Below the pieces are notes generated by a model, which saw only the letters and a program-made list of their open reading frames with translations, had not been told where the DNA came from and ran no database searches. The position numbers and the translations under genes were made by a program. Below are positions 34,519-42,501 of a DNA stretch of 64,000 bases, piece by piece. The stretch's first letter is position 1; every line of letters begins with the position of its first letter. The DNA is from Oribacterium sp. C9 (lineage in GTDB: Bacteria; Bacillota; Clostridia; Lachnospirales; Lachnospiraceae): assembly GCF_002007235.1 (NCBI RefSeq), contig NZ_MUHW01000006.1, forward strand, positions 91,949 to 155,948. The letters run 5' to 3'.

Positions 34519-36105
34519 TTATTTTCCGGAGTCTCCGTAGTTTGAAAGTACTCGAGCTGACGGATCGTTTACATTGCATCCCGGCCATGTCTTGTTAGGC
34601 ATCCAGAAATCAACGACCATTTCTGACTGACCCGGATAGTATTTCTCAAAGATCTCTCTGAAGAGAAGAGATTCCTTGGTGAACGGTGTGGCATGAGTAT
34701 ACTGAGCACATTTCTCCTTGAACTCTTCATCAGTGTAATGTGCCTCGGCGAATTCTGCGATGTCATCCTTTAATGAGTGACCAACTGCGTCTGAGAATGC
34801 AGCCTTTTCACGCATGAGGATGCTTTCCGGAAGGATGTGATCCTTCTCGAAGGCGTGACGAAGGAGATATTTACCCTTGTTGTATTTGTTGAGCTTCTTC
34901 TCAGGATCGATATGCATTACGTAATCAACGAAATCAAGGTCACCGAATGGGACTCTTGCCTCGAGAGAGTTTACGCTTATGCAGCGGTCTGCACGAAGAA
35001 CGTCGTACATATGGAGCTCGCGGACACGCTTCTCGGCTTCCTTCTGGAATTCCTCTGCAGAAGGAGCGAAGTCTGTGTACTTGTAACCGAAGATCTCATC
35101 GGAGATCTCACCTGTAAGAAGCACTCTGATATCTGACTGCTCGTGAATTGCCTTGCATAAAAGGTACATACCGATAGAGGCACGTACGGTTGTGATGTCG
35201 TAGGTTCCAAGTGCTGCGATGACCGGCTCGATAGCATTGACAACATCATCTTTGTTAATTATGACTTCGTGGTGGTTTGAACCGATGAAGTCGGCAACTT
35301 CTCTTGCATACTTAAGGTCGATGGCATCGATGTCCATACCGATGGCATAGGTCTCTATAGGCTTGTTAAGAAGCTTTGCAGAAATGGCACAAACGAGAGA
35401 TGAATCGAGACCGCCGGAGAGGAGGAAACCTACAGGAGCGTCAGCATCAAGGCGCTTCTCCACGCCCTTTACGAGAAGGTCATGGATGTGAGTGCTGATA
35501 GCCTCGAGGTCATCGCGCTTGTTGTATTTATTTACTCTGGAAATATCATGATAGCAGTGGAACTCACCATCCTTATAGTAATGTCCGGGCGGGAATGGCT
35601 TGATCTCATGGCAAAGACCCACAAGGTTCTTTGGCTCTGAGGCGAAGGTCATGATTCCGTCATCAGTCTTTCCATAATAGAGCGGACGGATTCCGAAAGG
35701 ATCCCTGGCTGCTATGTAAGACCCGGTTTCTGCGTCATATATGATGAGAGCATATTCAGCATCGAGCATTCTGAACATGTCTGTTCCGTATTCTTTATAA
35801 AGAGGGAGAAGAATCTCACAATCTGAATCGGATTTAAATGTATAACCCTGTGTTGAAAGGCGCTCCTTCATGGAACGGAAGCCGTAGATCTCACCGTTGC
35901 AGACTACCCATGAACTGTCAAGATTGAAAGGCTGCATTCCGGCTTCATTAAGCCCCATTATGGAAAGACGATTGAAACCGAGGTAACCGTTACCTGTGTC
36001 AACTATCCTTGTTGCGTCAGGTCCTCTTGATACAGTTTTTAAGAGCGCTGTCTTTACGACTTCGAACTGCGCGCGCTTGTCACAGAATCCAATGATACTA
36101 CACAT
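34519..36105 (-). CDS. asnB: Asparagine synthase (glutamine-hydrolysing)
   Basis: A 528-residue enzyme making asparagine from aspartate, glutamine and ATP. The ATG at 36105 is chosen because it puts the catalytic Cys at position 2 (MCSIIGFCDKR), as class II glutamine amidotransferases require, with GGGAG upstream. The synthetase domain has VGFLLSGGLDSSLVCAISA, the PP-loop SGGxDS, and later LTGEISDEIFGYKY. Divergent from dapL and preceded by its own promoter and a long leader hairpin. Confidence 0.95.
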   Translation of the reverse strand: MCSIIGFCDKRAQFEVVKTALLKTVSRGPDATRIVDTGNGYLGFNRLSIMGLNEAGMQPFNLDSSWVVCNGEIYGFRSMKERLSTQGYTFKSDSDCEILLPLYKEYGTDMFRMLDAEYALIIYDAETGSYIAARDPFGIRPLYYGKTDDGIMTFASEPKNLVGLCHEIKPFPPGHYYKDGEFHCYHDISRVNKYNKRDDLEAISTHIHDLLVKGVEKRLDADAPVGFLLSGGLDSSLVCAISAKLLNKPIETYAIGMDIDAIDLKYAREVADFIGSNHHEVIINKDDVVNAIEPVIAALGTYDITTVRASIGMYLLCKAIHEQSDIRVLLTGEISDEIFGYKYTDFAPSAEEFQKEAEKRVRELHMYDVLRADRCISVNSLEARVPFGDLDFVDYVMHIDPEKKLNKYNKGKYLLRHAFEKDHILPESILMREKAAFSDAVGHSLKDDIAEFAEAHYTDEEFKEKCAQYTHATPFTKESLLFREIFEKYYPGQSEMVVDFWMPNKTWPGCNVNDPSARVLSNYGDSGK

Positions 36106-36139
36106 ACTAATACTCCCGAAAAAATAATTGTAAACAACA

Positions 36140-36187
36140 AAAGACGGCAAAGAACCCGGGTTGAAAACCGACTCCTTTGCCGTCTTT
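36140..36187 (-). ncRNA. Leader hairpin of asnB
   Basis: AAAGACGGCAAAG / CTTTGCCGTCTTT, a perfect 13-bp stem with a 22-nt apical loop that reads GAGTCGGTTTTCAACCCGGG on the transcript. The 3' side runs into CTTTTGTTGTTT, a possible U-tract, so it may terminate early. Loop and stem layout resemble the leaders of dapL and glnN. Confidence 0.55.
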
Positions 36188-36197
36188 ATGGTTCATG

Positions 36198-36226
36198 ATT
36201 ATTGCGCGGCAGAAAAGGATTGTCAA
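36198..36226 (-). promoter_or_regulatory. Sigma-A promoter of asnB
   Basis: On the minus strand TTGACA (36226-36221), 17 bp, AATAAT (36203-36198). Confidence 0.75.
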
Positions 36227-36359
36227 TATAAAATTTTGAATTATATCCCCGGACTGATGGTGAAACAGGAACTCATTAATTAGAGGAAGAGTTTTATTTA
36301 TGTGGGACCATGGAATATCTGACATGAAATTATTTGATTTTTTACTGCGGTAAATTTTC

Positions 36360-36387
36360 TTGACATCCAATTATCTGTCCGTATAAT
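36360..36387 (+). promoter_or_regulatory. Consensus sigma-A promoter of dapL
   Basis: TTGACA, 16-bp spacer, TATAAT. Both hexamers are perfect. An in-frame ATG at 36386 overlaps the -10 and so cannot be the dapL start. Confidence 0.8.
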
Positions 36388-36394
36388 GAAACGC

Positions 36395-36502
36395 AAAGGA
36401 CAACGGCGTCCGGGTTTAAACCGGGGGTATGTTGTCCTTTCGTCGTTTTACGCAGCTTATAAGTCCTACGCATGGCTTCGCACTATGTGGTACAGGACTT
36501 AT
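36395..36502 (+). ncRNA. Two-hairpin leader of dapL
   Basis: Hairpin 1: AAAGGACAAC / GTTGTCCTTT (36395-36440) with a 26-nt loop beginning GGCGTCCGGG. Hairpin 2: ATAAGTCCT / AGGACTTAT (36459-36502), with an inner CGCAT/ATGTG pair. The first is followed by TTTCGTCGTTTT, a poor U-tract. Hairpin 1 shares GGACAAyGGCGTyCCGG with the glnN leader. Confidence 0.55.
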
Positions 36503-36526
36503 GCAATAATACTGGGGAGTATAAAA

Positions 36527-37723
36527 ATGTCTGCAAAGATCAATCAAAATTATCTGAAGCTTAATGAAAGCTATCTTTTTTCTGAGATTGCGAGACGCAT
36601 ACGTGTGTGGCAGTCTGAGAATCCTGAAGTATCAAATAAACTTATCCGTATGGGAATAGGTGATGTAACCAGACCCCTTCCCAAGTCAGTAGTAGATGCA
36701 ATGGTCACTGCTGCAAAAGAAATGGGAGAGGCAGAGACATTCAGAGGATACGGGCCTGAACAGGGTTATGACTTTCTTAAGGAAGCTATCCGCAAGTACT
36801 ACACAAAGTTCGGTGTAGAGCTTAAGTCTGATGAGATCTTCATTTCTGACGGAGCCAAGTCAGATCTCGGAAACATTTTGGATCTGTTCAGCGAGGACAA
36901 TACCGTACTGGTAACCGATCCGGTTTATCCTGTATATGTAGATACCAACATGATGGCAGGTCGAAAGACTATTTTCGCCATGTCTTCTGAAGAGAATGGA
37001 TTTTTACCGATGCCCTCACCGGAATACAAGGCTGACATCATTTATCTCTGCAGTCCGAACAATCCTACAGGAGCTGTATATGACAGAGAGGCTCTTAAAA
37101 AGTGGGTAGAGTTCGCGAAGGAGAACGGTTCCATCATCCTGTTTGATGCTGCATATGAATGTTTCGTCACAGGTGACTATCCTCACAGCATATATGAGAT
37201 ACCTGGAGCAAAAGATGTAGCCATCGAGTTCTGCAGCCTTTCAAAGAAGGCCGGTTTTACAGGAACAAGATGCGGATACACAGTGGTTCCGGAGGATCTC
37301 GAGAGAGACGGAGGAAAGCTCAACAAGATGTGGCTTCGCCGCCAGACTACAAAGTTCAATGGCGTAAGCTATATCACTCAGAGAGGTGCCGAGGCGGTAT
37401 TTACTGAGGAAGGCGAGAAGGAGATAGAGGAGAACATCAGGTATTATCGTGAGAACGCAAAGATCATCACAGATACCATGGATAAGCTTCATATTTACTA
37501 TACCGGCGGAAAGAATTCACCGTATATCTGGCTCAAGTGCCCGGGTGATATGGACAGCTGGAGCTTTTTCGACAGGCTTCTGAAGGAGGCTTATGTGGTG
37601 GGAACACCGGGAGAAGGCTTCGGAAAGTCAGGAGAGAAGTTCTTCCGTCTGACAGCATTCTCAACTCACGAGAATACAAAGGAAGCCATGGAGCGATTTG
37701 AGAAATTCGTTTCGGGACTTTGA
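36527..37723 (+). CDS. dapL: LL-diaminopimelate aminotransferase
   Basis: A 398-residue class I/II PLP aminotransferase that makes LL-DAP directly from tetrahydrodipicolinate, for lysine and peptidoglycan. The start ATG at 36527 has GGGGAG 8 bp upstream. Hallmarks: [48 protein letters not shown] and the PLP-lysine region [18 protein letters not shown]. Length and motifs fit DapL closely. Its leader resembles those of neighbouring nitrogen genes. Confidence 0.93.
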   Translation: MSAKINQNYLKLNESYLFSEIARRIRVWQSENPEVSNKLIRMGIGDVTRPLPKSVVDAMVTAAKEMGEAETFRGYGPEQGYDFLKEAIRKYYTKFGVELKSDEIFISDGAKSDLGNILDLFSEDNTVLVTDPVYPVYVDTNMMAGRKTIFAMSSEENGFLPMPSPEYKADIIYLCSPNNPTGAVYDREALKKWVEFAKENGSIILFDAAYECFVTGDYPHSIYEIPGAKDVAIEFCSLSKKAGFTGTRCGYTVVPEDLERDGGKLNKMWLRRQTTKFNGVSYITQRGAEAVFTEEGEKEIEENIRYYRENAKIITDTMDKLHIYYTGGKNSPYIWLKCPGDMDSWSFFDRLLKEAYVVGTPGEGFGKSGEKFFRLTAFSTHENTKEAMERFEKFVSGL

Positions 37724-37754
37724 GACATAACATAACAGTGTATATTGATCACAT

Positions 37755-37806
37755 GAGTGCCGGAAGTCGATATCGAGGCTCTTCGCACCTTCGGCACTTA
37801 AAATTT
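37755..37806 (+). terminator. Terminator after dapL
   Basis: AGTGCCGGAAG pairs with CTTCGGCACT (one bulged G), followed by AAAATTTTTC. It could also serve as an attenuator for glnA. Confidence 0.65.
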
Positions 37807-37899
37807 TTCATAACACATTACAATTAATAAAGCGAGTTTACTAAGATGAATTTAAGTAATACAATATTTACGACCTATGAAAAATTAGAGGTGGAAGAA

Positions 37900-39114
37900 A
37901 TGAATTCGTACGAAGACGTCCTCGAGTTTGTTGAAGAGGAAAACGTCAAATTTATAAGACTCGCATTCTTTGATGTATTTGGCGTACAGAAGAATATAGC
38001 AATCATGCCGGATGAGCTTAAGCGTGCATTTACAGAAGGTGTAAGCATTGACGCCAGTTCAGTGGCAGGCTTTGGTGCTGAGGTTCACTCAGATCTTTTC
38101 CTGAGACCGGATCCGACCACCATGTCCATAGTTCCATGGAGACCTCTCGACGGCAGAGTTGCAAAGATGTTCTGCGATATAGAGTATCCAGACGGAAGTC
38201 TGTTTCAGCGAGACAGCCGCTGGCTTCTGAAGAAGGCTGTTGAGTTCGCTTCCGATAAGGGTATTAAGGTAAATTTCGGAACAGAGGTTGAGTTCTATAT
38301 CTTCAAGCTTGATGAAAACGGAAACCGTACCATGATCCCTCAGGATACGGCCGGTTACATGGATATCGCTCCCGAGGATCACGGTGAGAATATAAGAAGA
38401 GACATTAGCCTTGCCCTTGTGGATATGGGCATCAGACCTGAGTCCAGTCATCATGAGATGGGACCGGGACAGAACGAGGTTGATTTCCGTTATGCAGATC
38501 CGCTGGTTGCTGCGGACAATGCTTCCACCTTCAAGTGGGTGGTTAAATCCATAGCAAATTCAGACGGTGTGTGGGCTGATTTCAGTCCTAAGCCGATTCC
38601 GAATCAGCCGGGAAACGGAATGCATATAAATATTTCTGTAGAGGCTTCGGATGGAAAGGATTATACGGATCAGTTCATGGCAGGTATCCTCGAGCATATC
38701 AGAGAGATATCACTGTTCCTGAATCCTACCAGAGAGAGCTATGAGCGACTTGGTGACATGAAGGCGCCAAAGTTTGTAAGCTGGTCTGAACAGAACCGTT
38801 CACAGCTTATACGTATTCCGGCAACAAGATCGGATCTCAGAAGGATCGAGCTTCGTTCACCGGATCCGACAGCCAATCCGTATCTGGCATTCACACTTCT
38901 TATCTATGCCGGAATCGACGGCATAGACAGACATCTTCAGCCTATGGAGCCGCTGGATGTGAATCTTTTCAAGGCGGATACTACGATTACCGACGGACTC
39001 AAGAGACTTCCACAGTCACTTGATGAGGCCATCGCTTACGCAAAGGGTTCAGACTTTGTGAAGATGCTTCTTCCGGAGGGTTATCTTGCAGCTTACTCAG
39101 GAGAAGAACTGTAG
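37900..39114 (+). CDS. glnA: Type I glutamine synthetase, C-terminally short
   Basis: A 404-residue GSI. The ATG at 37900 (GAGGTGG upstream) gives MNSYEDVLEFVEEENVKFIRLAFFDVFGV, the family start. GTEVEFYIFKLDENG and SSHHEMGPGQNEVDFRYAD carry metal/substrate residues, and NGMHINISV, EQNRSQLIRIPATRSDLRRIELRSPDPTANPY the ATP and glutamate sites. It ends soon after LPEGYLAAYSGEEL, about 30 residues short of the usual C-terminus, lacking the IEWDxFRxxVxxWE tail that locks the two hexameric rings. The other frames after the stop do not encode that tail, so this is not a simple frameshift. An ANTAR regulator follows. Confidence 0.9.
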   Translation: MNSYEDVLEFVEEENVKFIRLAFFDVFGVQKNIAIMPDELKRAFTEGVSIDASSVAGFGAEVHSDLFLRPDPTTMSIVPWRPLDGRVAKMFCDIEYPDGSLFQRDSRWLLKKAVEFASDKGIKVNFGTEVEFYIFKLDENGNRTMIPQDTAGYMDIAPEDHGENIRRDISLALVDMGIRPESSHHEMGPGQNEVDFRYADPLVAADNASTFKWVVKSIANSDGVWADFSPKPIPNQPGNGMHINISVEASDGKDYTDQFMAGILEHIREISLFLNPTRESYERLGDMKAPKFVSWSEQNRSQLIRIPATRSDLRRIELRSPDPTANPYLAFTLLIYAGIDGIDRHLQPMEPLDVNLFKADTTITDGLKRLPQSLDEAIAYAKGSDFVKMLLPEGYLAAYSGEEL

Positions 39115-39126
39115 GATGAAAAAATT

Positions 39127-39220
39127 TCCGAAAGTTATTTCGGAGAATGAGAAGTCCGGCGCATGCCGGGCGTATGAACTGGTTTTTTGAGGATATCTGG
39201 TACTGCAAAAGTACCGTTTT
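39127..39220 (+). other. Three short hairpins between glnA and the ANTAR gene
   Basis: TCCGAAA/TTTCGGA (39127-39144), CCGGC/GCCGG (39156-39169) and GGTAC/GTACC followed by GTTTT (39199-39220). The last could be a weak terminator or an RNA target of the downstream regulator. Confidence 0.4.
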
Positions 39221-39232
39221 AGGGAGATAAAC

Positions 39233-39835
39233 ATGGAGAGAGCGGAGCAAGGGAGCAGCGTGATGATTGCGGCTGCTGCCGAAAAGATAGCTGGCCAGAT
39301 CAAGGGGATACTGCCTTCCGGATTTGGCAAAATGTCATTTCAGCCTTCCATGACTAAAGTCAAGCAGAAACTTGCAGAGGAAAAATTCGAACTGCTTATC
39401 ATCCATACACCTCTTCCGGATGAGTTTGGACTTCAATCTGCGATGGATCTCGCTTCCAAGTACCCGGCCATGAGCATTTTGCTTCTGGTCAGCAAGGATG
39501 TGTACCAGCAGGCACTGTATCGTGCCGGAGATTCAGGCATCATGATACTGGCGATGCCCATGAGCCCCACATCTTTTTCGGCGACTATCCGCCTGCTTCT
39601 GGTCATGGGCCGGAAGATGCAGAATCTCATGAATGAGAATCAGAAGCTTCAGAGGAAGCTGGAGGATGAGCGTTATGTAAGCAGGGCAAAGTGCCTGCTC
39701 ATCGAAAAAGAGGGTATGACTGAGGCGGAAGCCCACAAATATCTGGAGCGGCAGGCCATGAATACCTCCGTCACCAGAAGGGAAGTGGCAGTGAAGGTGA
39801 TCCGCGAGAGCGGACGAATCGTCACGAATAAATAA
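39233..39835 (+). CDS. ANTAR-domain antiterminator with degenerate receiver
   Basis: A 200-residue protein. Residues about 20-120 have the fold pattern of a receiver domain, but the phospho-acceptor position reads FELLIIHTPLPDEFG, with no Asp at the end of beta-3, so it is probably not phosphorylated. A coiled coil (MQNLMNENQKLQRKLEDERYV) leads to the ANTAR domain (SRAKCLLIEKEGMTEAEAHKYLERQAMNTSVTRREVAVKVI). ANTAR proteins bind hairpin RNAs in leaders and prevent termination, often for nitrogen genes. It lies between glnA and glnN, making these and other leaders in the island its likely targets (inference). Confidence 0.88.
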   Translation: MERAEQGSSVMIAAAAEKIAGQIKGILPSGFGKMSFQPSMTKVKQKLAEEKFELLIIHTPLPDEFGLQSAMDLASKYPAMSILLLVSKDVYQQALYRAGDSGIMILAMPMSPTSFSATIRLLLVMGRKMQNLMNENQKLQRKLEDERYVSRAKCLLIEKEGMTEAEAHKYLERQAMNTSVTRREVAVKVIRESGRIVTNK

Positions 39836-39897
39836 GATTTAAAGAGATAGGAGCACAAATATCCTATCCATATAAAATTTATAATCAATACAGTAAA

Positions 39898-39954
39898 AAC
39901 AGGGGACAATGGCGTTCCGGATCTATTTTGGATTCTGCGCCATTGTCCCCTGTT
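39898..39954 (+). ncRNA. Leader hairpin of glnN
   Basis: A perfect 17-bp stem: AACAGGGGACAATGGCG / CGCCATTGTCCCCTGTT with a 23-nt loop. It is followed by TATATATGC rather than a U-tract. A smaller hairpin GATAGGA/TCCTATC (39846-39868) lies upstream. Shares GGACAAyGGCGTyCCGG with the dapL leader. Confidence 0.6.
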
Positions 39955-40041
39955 TATATATGCAGTTGAAGGAGTGCTGGACACTTGGCAATCTGCACTT
40001 TTATCAAGATATAAAAGCAAGAAGTATGAAGGAGGAAAGTT

Positions 40042-42150
40042 ATGAGTACATCTACTATTTCTGAAATTTATGGAAGCCTTGTTTTTAGTGACAAGATCAT
40101 GAGAGAAAGACTTCCGAAGGACATCTATAAGGCTGTTCACAAGACCATCCAGAACGGATCACATCTTGAGATAGACGTTGCCAATACAGTAGCCGCAACC
40201 ATGAAGGAGTGGGCACTGGAGAAGGGAGCAACACATTATACTCACTGGTTCCAGCCTATGACAGGTCTTACAGCTGAGAAGCACGACAGCTTTATAACTC
40301 CGACAGCAGATGGCGGCGTGCTCATGGAGTTCTCCGGAAAGGAGCTGGTAAAGGGTGAGCCTGATGCTTCATCATTCCCTTCAGGCGGTCTCCGTGCAAC
40401 ATTCGAGGCAAGAGGCTATACTGCATGGGATCCATCATCACCTGCATTTATCAAGGATGGAACACTTTACATTCCTACAGCCTTCTGCTCATACACAGGC
40501 GAGGCTCTGGATAAGAAGACTCCGCTTCTTCGTTCCATGGAGACACTCAGCGAATCAGCAACCAAGCTCCTTCATGTACTCGGAAAGACAGGTGTTACAC
40601 GAGTTGACACGACCGTAGGTTCAGAGCAGGAGTACTTCCTTATCGATAAGGATCTTTACAAGGACAGACTGGACCTTCTTCTTACAGGACGTACACTTCT
40701 CGGTGCCAGCGCTCCTAAGGGACAGGAGATGGAGGATCACTACTTCGGTGTTCTCAAGCCAAAGGTATCCGCATTCATGCATGACCTTGATGAAGAGCTC
40801 TGGAAGCTTGGAATCCCTGCAAAGACAAAGCACAATGAGGTAGCTCCTTCACAGCATGAGCTTGCTCCGGTATTTGAGACTGCCAATATCGCTGTTGATC
40901 ACAACCAGCTCACCATGGAGATCATGAAGAAGGTAGCTGACAAGCATAACTTCGCATGTCTCTTACATGAAAAGCCATTTGAGGGTATCAACGGTTCAGG
41001 TAAGCACAACAACTGGTCCATGGTGACATCAGAGGGCGAGAACCTTCTGGATCCCGGAAAGACTCCTGAGAAGAACACACAGTTCCTTCTTTTCCTTATG
41101 GCCATCATCAAGGGTATCGATGAGTATGCGGATCTCATGAGAGTTTCCGTTGCAACAGCAGGAAACGACCACAGACTTGGTGCAAATGAGGCACCTCCTG
41201 CAATCGTATCTGTATATGTAGGTGACGCTCTTGAGAGAGTTCTTGAATCAATCGAGAACGGTGAGGTTGATTTCAAGTCTGATGCAGCACTTCAGATGGA
41301 GACAGGTGCACACGTACTTCCTCATTTCCGTAAGGACAACACAGACCGTAACAGAACATCACCTTTTGCATTTACAGGAAACAAGTTCGAGTTCCGTATG
41401 CCGGGTTCATCACTTTCTGTTGCAGATCCTAACATCGTACTTAACACTGCAGTTTCAGAGGCTCTGGATCAGATCACAGCGAAGCTTGAGACCTTCGCAC
41501 CTGAGACATTTGAGGAAGACACAAAGAAATATATCAAGGAGCTTCTCGACCAGCACAGAAGAATCGTTTTCAACGGAAACGGCTACACAGACGAGTGGGT
41601 AGAGGAAGCTGAGAAGAGAGGTCTCTATAACCTTCGTTCACTTCCTGAGGCGATGCCTCGACTTGTGGCTGAGAAGAACAAGGAGCTCTTCATCAGACAC
41701 AAGGTATTCACTGAGACTGAGATCGACTCACGTTATGAGATATTCCTTGAGAACTACTCAAAGACCATCCGTATCGAGGCACTCACCATGCTTGAGATGG
41801 TAAAGAAGGACTTCACAGAGGGTCTTTTCAAGTATCAGACAGCAGTAACAGCTACAGCACTTTCAAAGAAGCAGCTGATTCCGGGTGCAGCATGTGCCCT
41901 TGAAACAGGTATCCTCACAAAGCTTGATGCAGAGGCTGAGGAGATCAGAAAGGGAGTTGACAAGCTGGAAGCAGACCTTTCAGATACAGAGAAGCTTGAG
42001 GACAGCCTTGAGCAGGCAAAGGCATACCATGACCGCGTACTTTCAGACATGGATGCTCTGAGAGTTCATGTGGATGCAGCAGAGGCAATGATCCCTGAGA
42101 GCGATCTGCCATATCCTACATATTCAAAGCTTCTTTTCTCACTGAGATAA
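40042..42150 (+). CDS. glnN: Type III glutamine synthetase
   Basis: A 702-residue GSIII. VFSDKIMRERLPKDIYKAV, THYTHWFQPMTG, SFPSGGLRATFEARGYTAWDPSSPAF and TKHNEVAPSQHELAPVFE are GSIII signatures, and FEGINGSGKHNNWSM is the ATP/glutamate site. It condenses ammonia with glutamate. The C-terminal coiled region (EEIRKGVDKLEADLSD) is normal for the class. AAGGAGG precedes the ATG. Having both GSI and GSIII beside GltB points to ammonia-scavenging flexibility. Confidence 0.97.
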   Translation: MSTSTISEIYGSLVFSDKIMRERLPKDIYKAVHKTIQNGSHLEIDVANTVAATMKEWALEKGATHYTHWFQPMTGLTAEKHDSFITPTADGGVLMEFSGKELVKGEPDASSFPSGGLRATFEARGYTAWDPSSPAFIKDGTLYIPTAFCSYTGEALDKKTPLLRSMETLSESATKLLHVLGKTGVTRVDTTVGSEQEYFLIDKDLYKDRLDLLLTGRTLLGASAPKGQEMEDHYFGVLKPKVSAFMHDLDEELWKLGIPAKTKHNEVAPSQHELAPVFETANIAVDHNQLTMEIMKKVADKHNFACLLHEKPFEGINGSGKHNNWSMVTSEGENLLDPGKTPEKNTQFLLFLMAIIKGIDEYADLMRVSVATAGNDHRLGANEAPPAIVSVYVGDALERVLESIENGEVDFKSDAALQMETGAHVLPHFRKDNTDRNRTSPFAFTGNKFEFRMPGSSLSVADPNIVLNTAVSEALDQITAKLETFAPETFEEDTKKYIKELLDQHRRIVFNGNGYTDEWVEEAEKRGLYNLRSLPEAMPRLVAEKNKELFIRHKVFTETEIDSRYEIFLENYSKTIRIEALTMLEMVKKDFTEGLFKYQTAVTATALSKKQLIPGAACALETGILTKLDAEAEEIRKGVDKLEADLSDTEKLEDSLEQAKAYHDRVLSDMDALRVHVDAAEAMIPESDLPYPTYSKLLFSLR

Positions 42151-42268
42151 AGAACAATGCTTTCGTCCTTCACACATGTGCGAAAGCCCCCCGTGTAGAA
42201 GGGCGGAAGTATATGTAAAATGAAAAAATATACATTTTTGAAGATAAATCAAAAATGTAAAAACCCAC

Positions 42269-42298
42269 CATGCAGGAGTGATTATTCATTCCTGCATG
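42269..42298 (+). terminator. Hairpin after glnN
   Basis: CATGCAGGA / TCCTGCATG, with G-U and T-G extension leaving a 6-nt loop ATTATT. The tail CTTTGC is poor in T, so termination is uncertain. Confidence 0.4.
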
Positions 42299-42301
42299 CT
42301 T

Positions 42302-42501
42302 TGCAACATGGAACTTTTATTACCTTTAGATATGACAAATCTAAAAGTTGGATATAGTGACATTCATTTTAGTGATAGTCCGATTTCAGGTAAGCCCGTT
42401 TAACGGGCACTCTGATGGGATTTTGGGGCTGGGACAGTGCAGCAGCTTTTAAAAATCCCGGCTATCCTGAGATGGAATACGAGTTTAGAGGGAGTATACA
42501 A
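42302..42501 (+). other. Structured gltB leader
   Basis: It contains CTTTAGA/TCTAAAAG (42325-42347), GCCCG/CGGGC (42394-42408) and a long-range GGGATTTT/AAAATCCC pair (42417-42459) enclosing GCTG/CAGC. There is no U-tract. These could be sites for the ANTAR protein, but I could not fit the AxxGxx double hexaloop consensus. Confidence 0.35.

Noticed and set aside
36106..36226. T-box leader for asnB
   Set aside because: The T-box sequence (GGTGGnACCGCG-like) is absent; the leader is only about 90 nt with one hairpin.
36386..36526. Upstream ATG giving dapL a 47-residue N-terminal extension
   Set aside because: The ATG lies inside the -10 hexamer of a perfect promoter and the stretch encodes the leader hairpins. 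The ATG at 36527 has the ribosome site and the family N-terminus.
39838..42501. Canonical ANTAR double-hexaloop targets in the glnN and gltB leaders
   Set aside because: Several small hairpins exist, one with a 6-nt loop at 42278-42289, but none shows the A-x-x-G-x-x loop pair; a model search is needed before making the claim.
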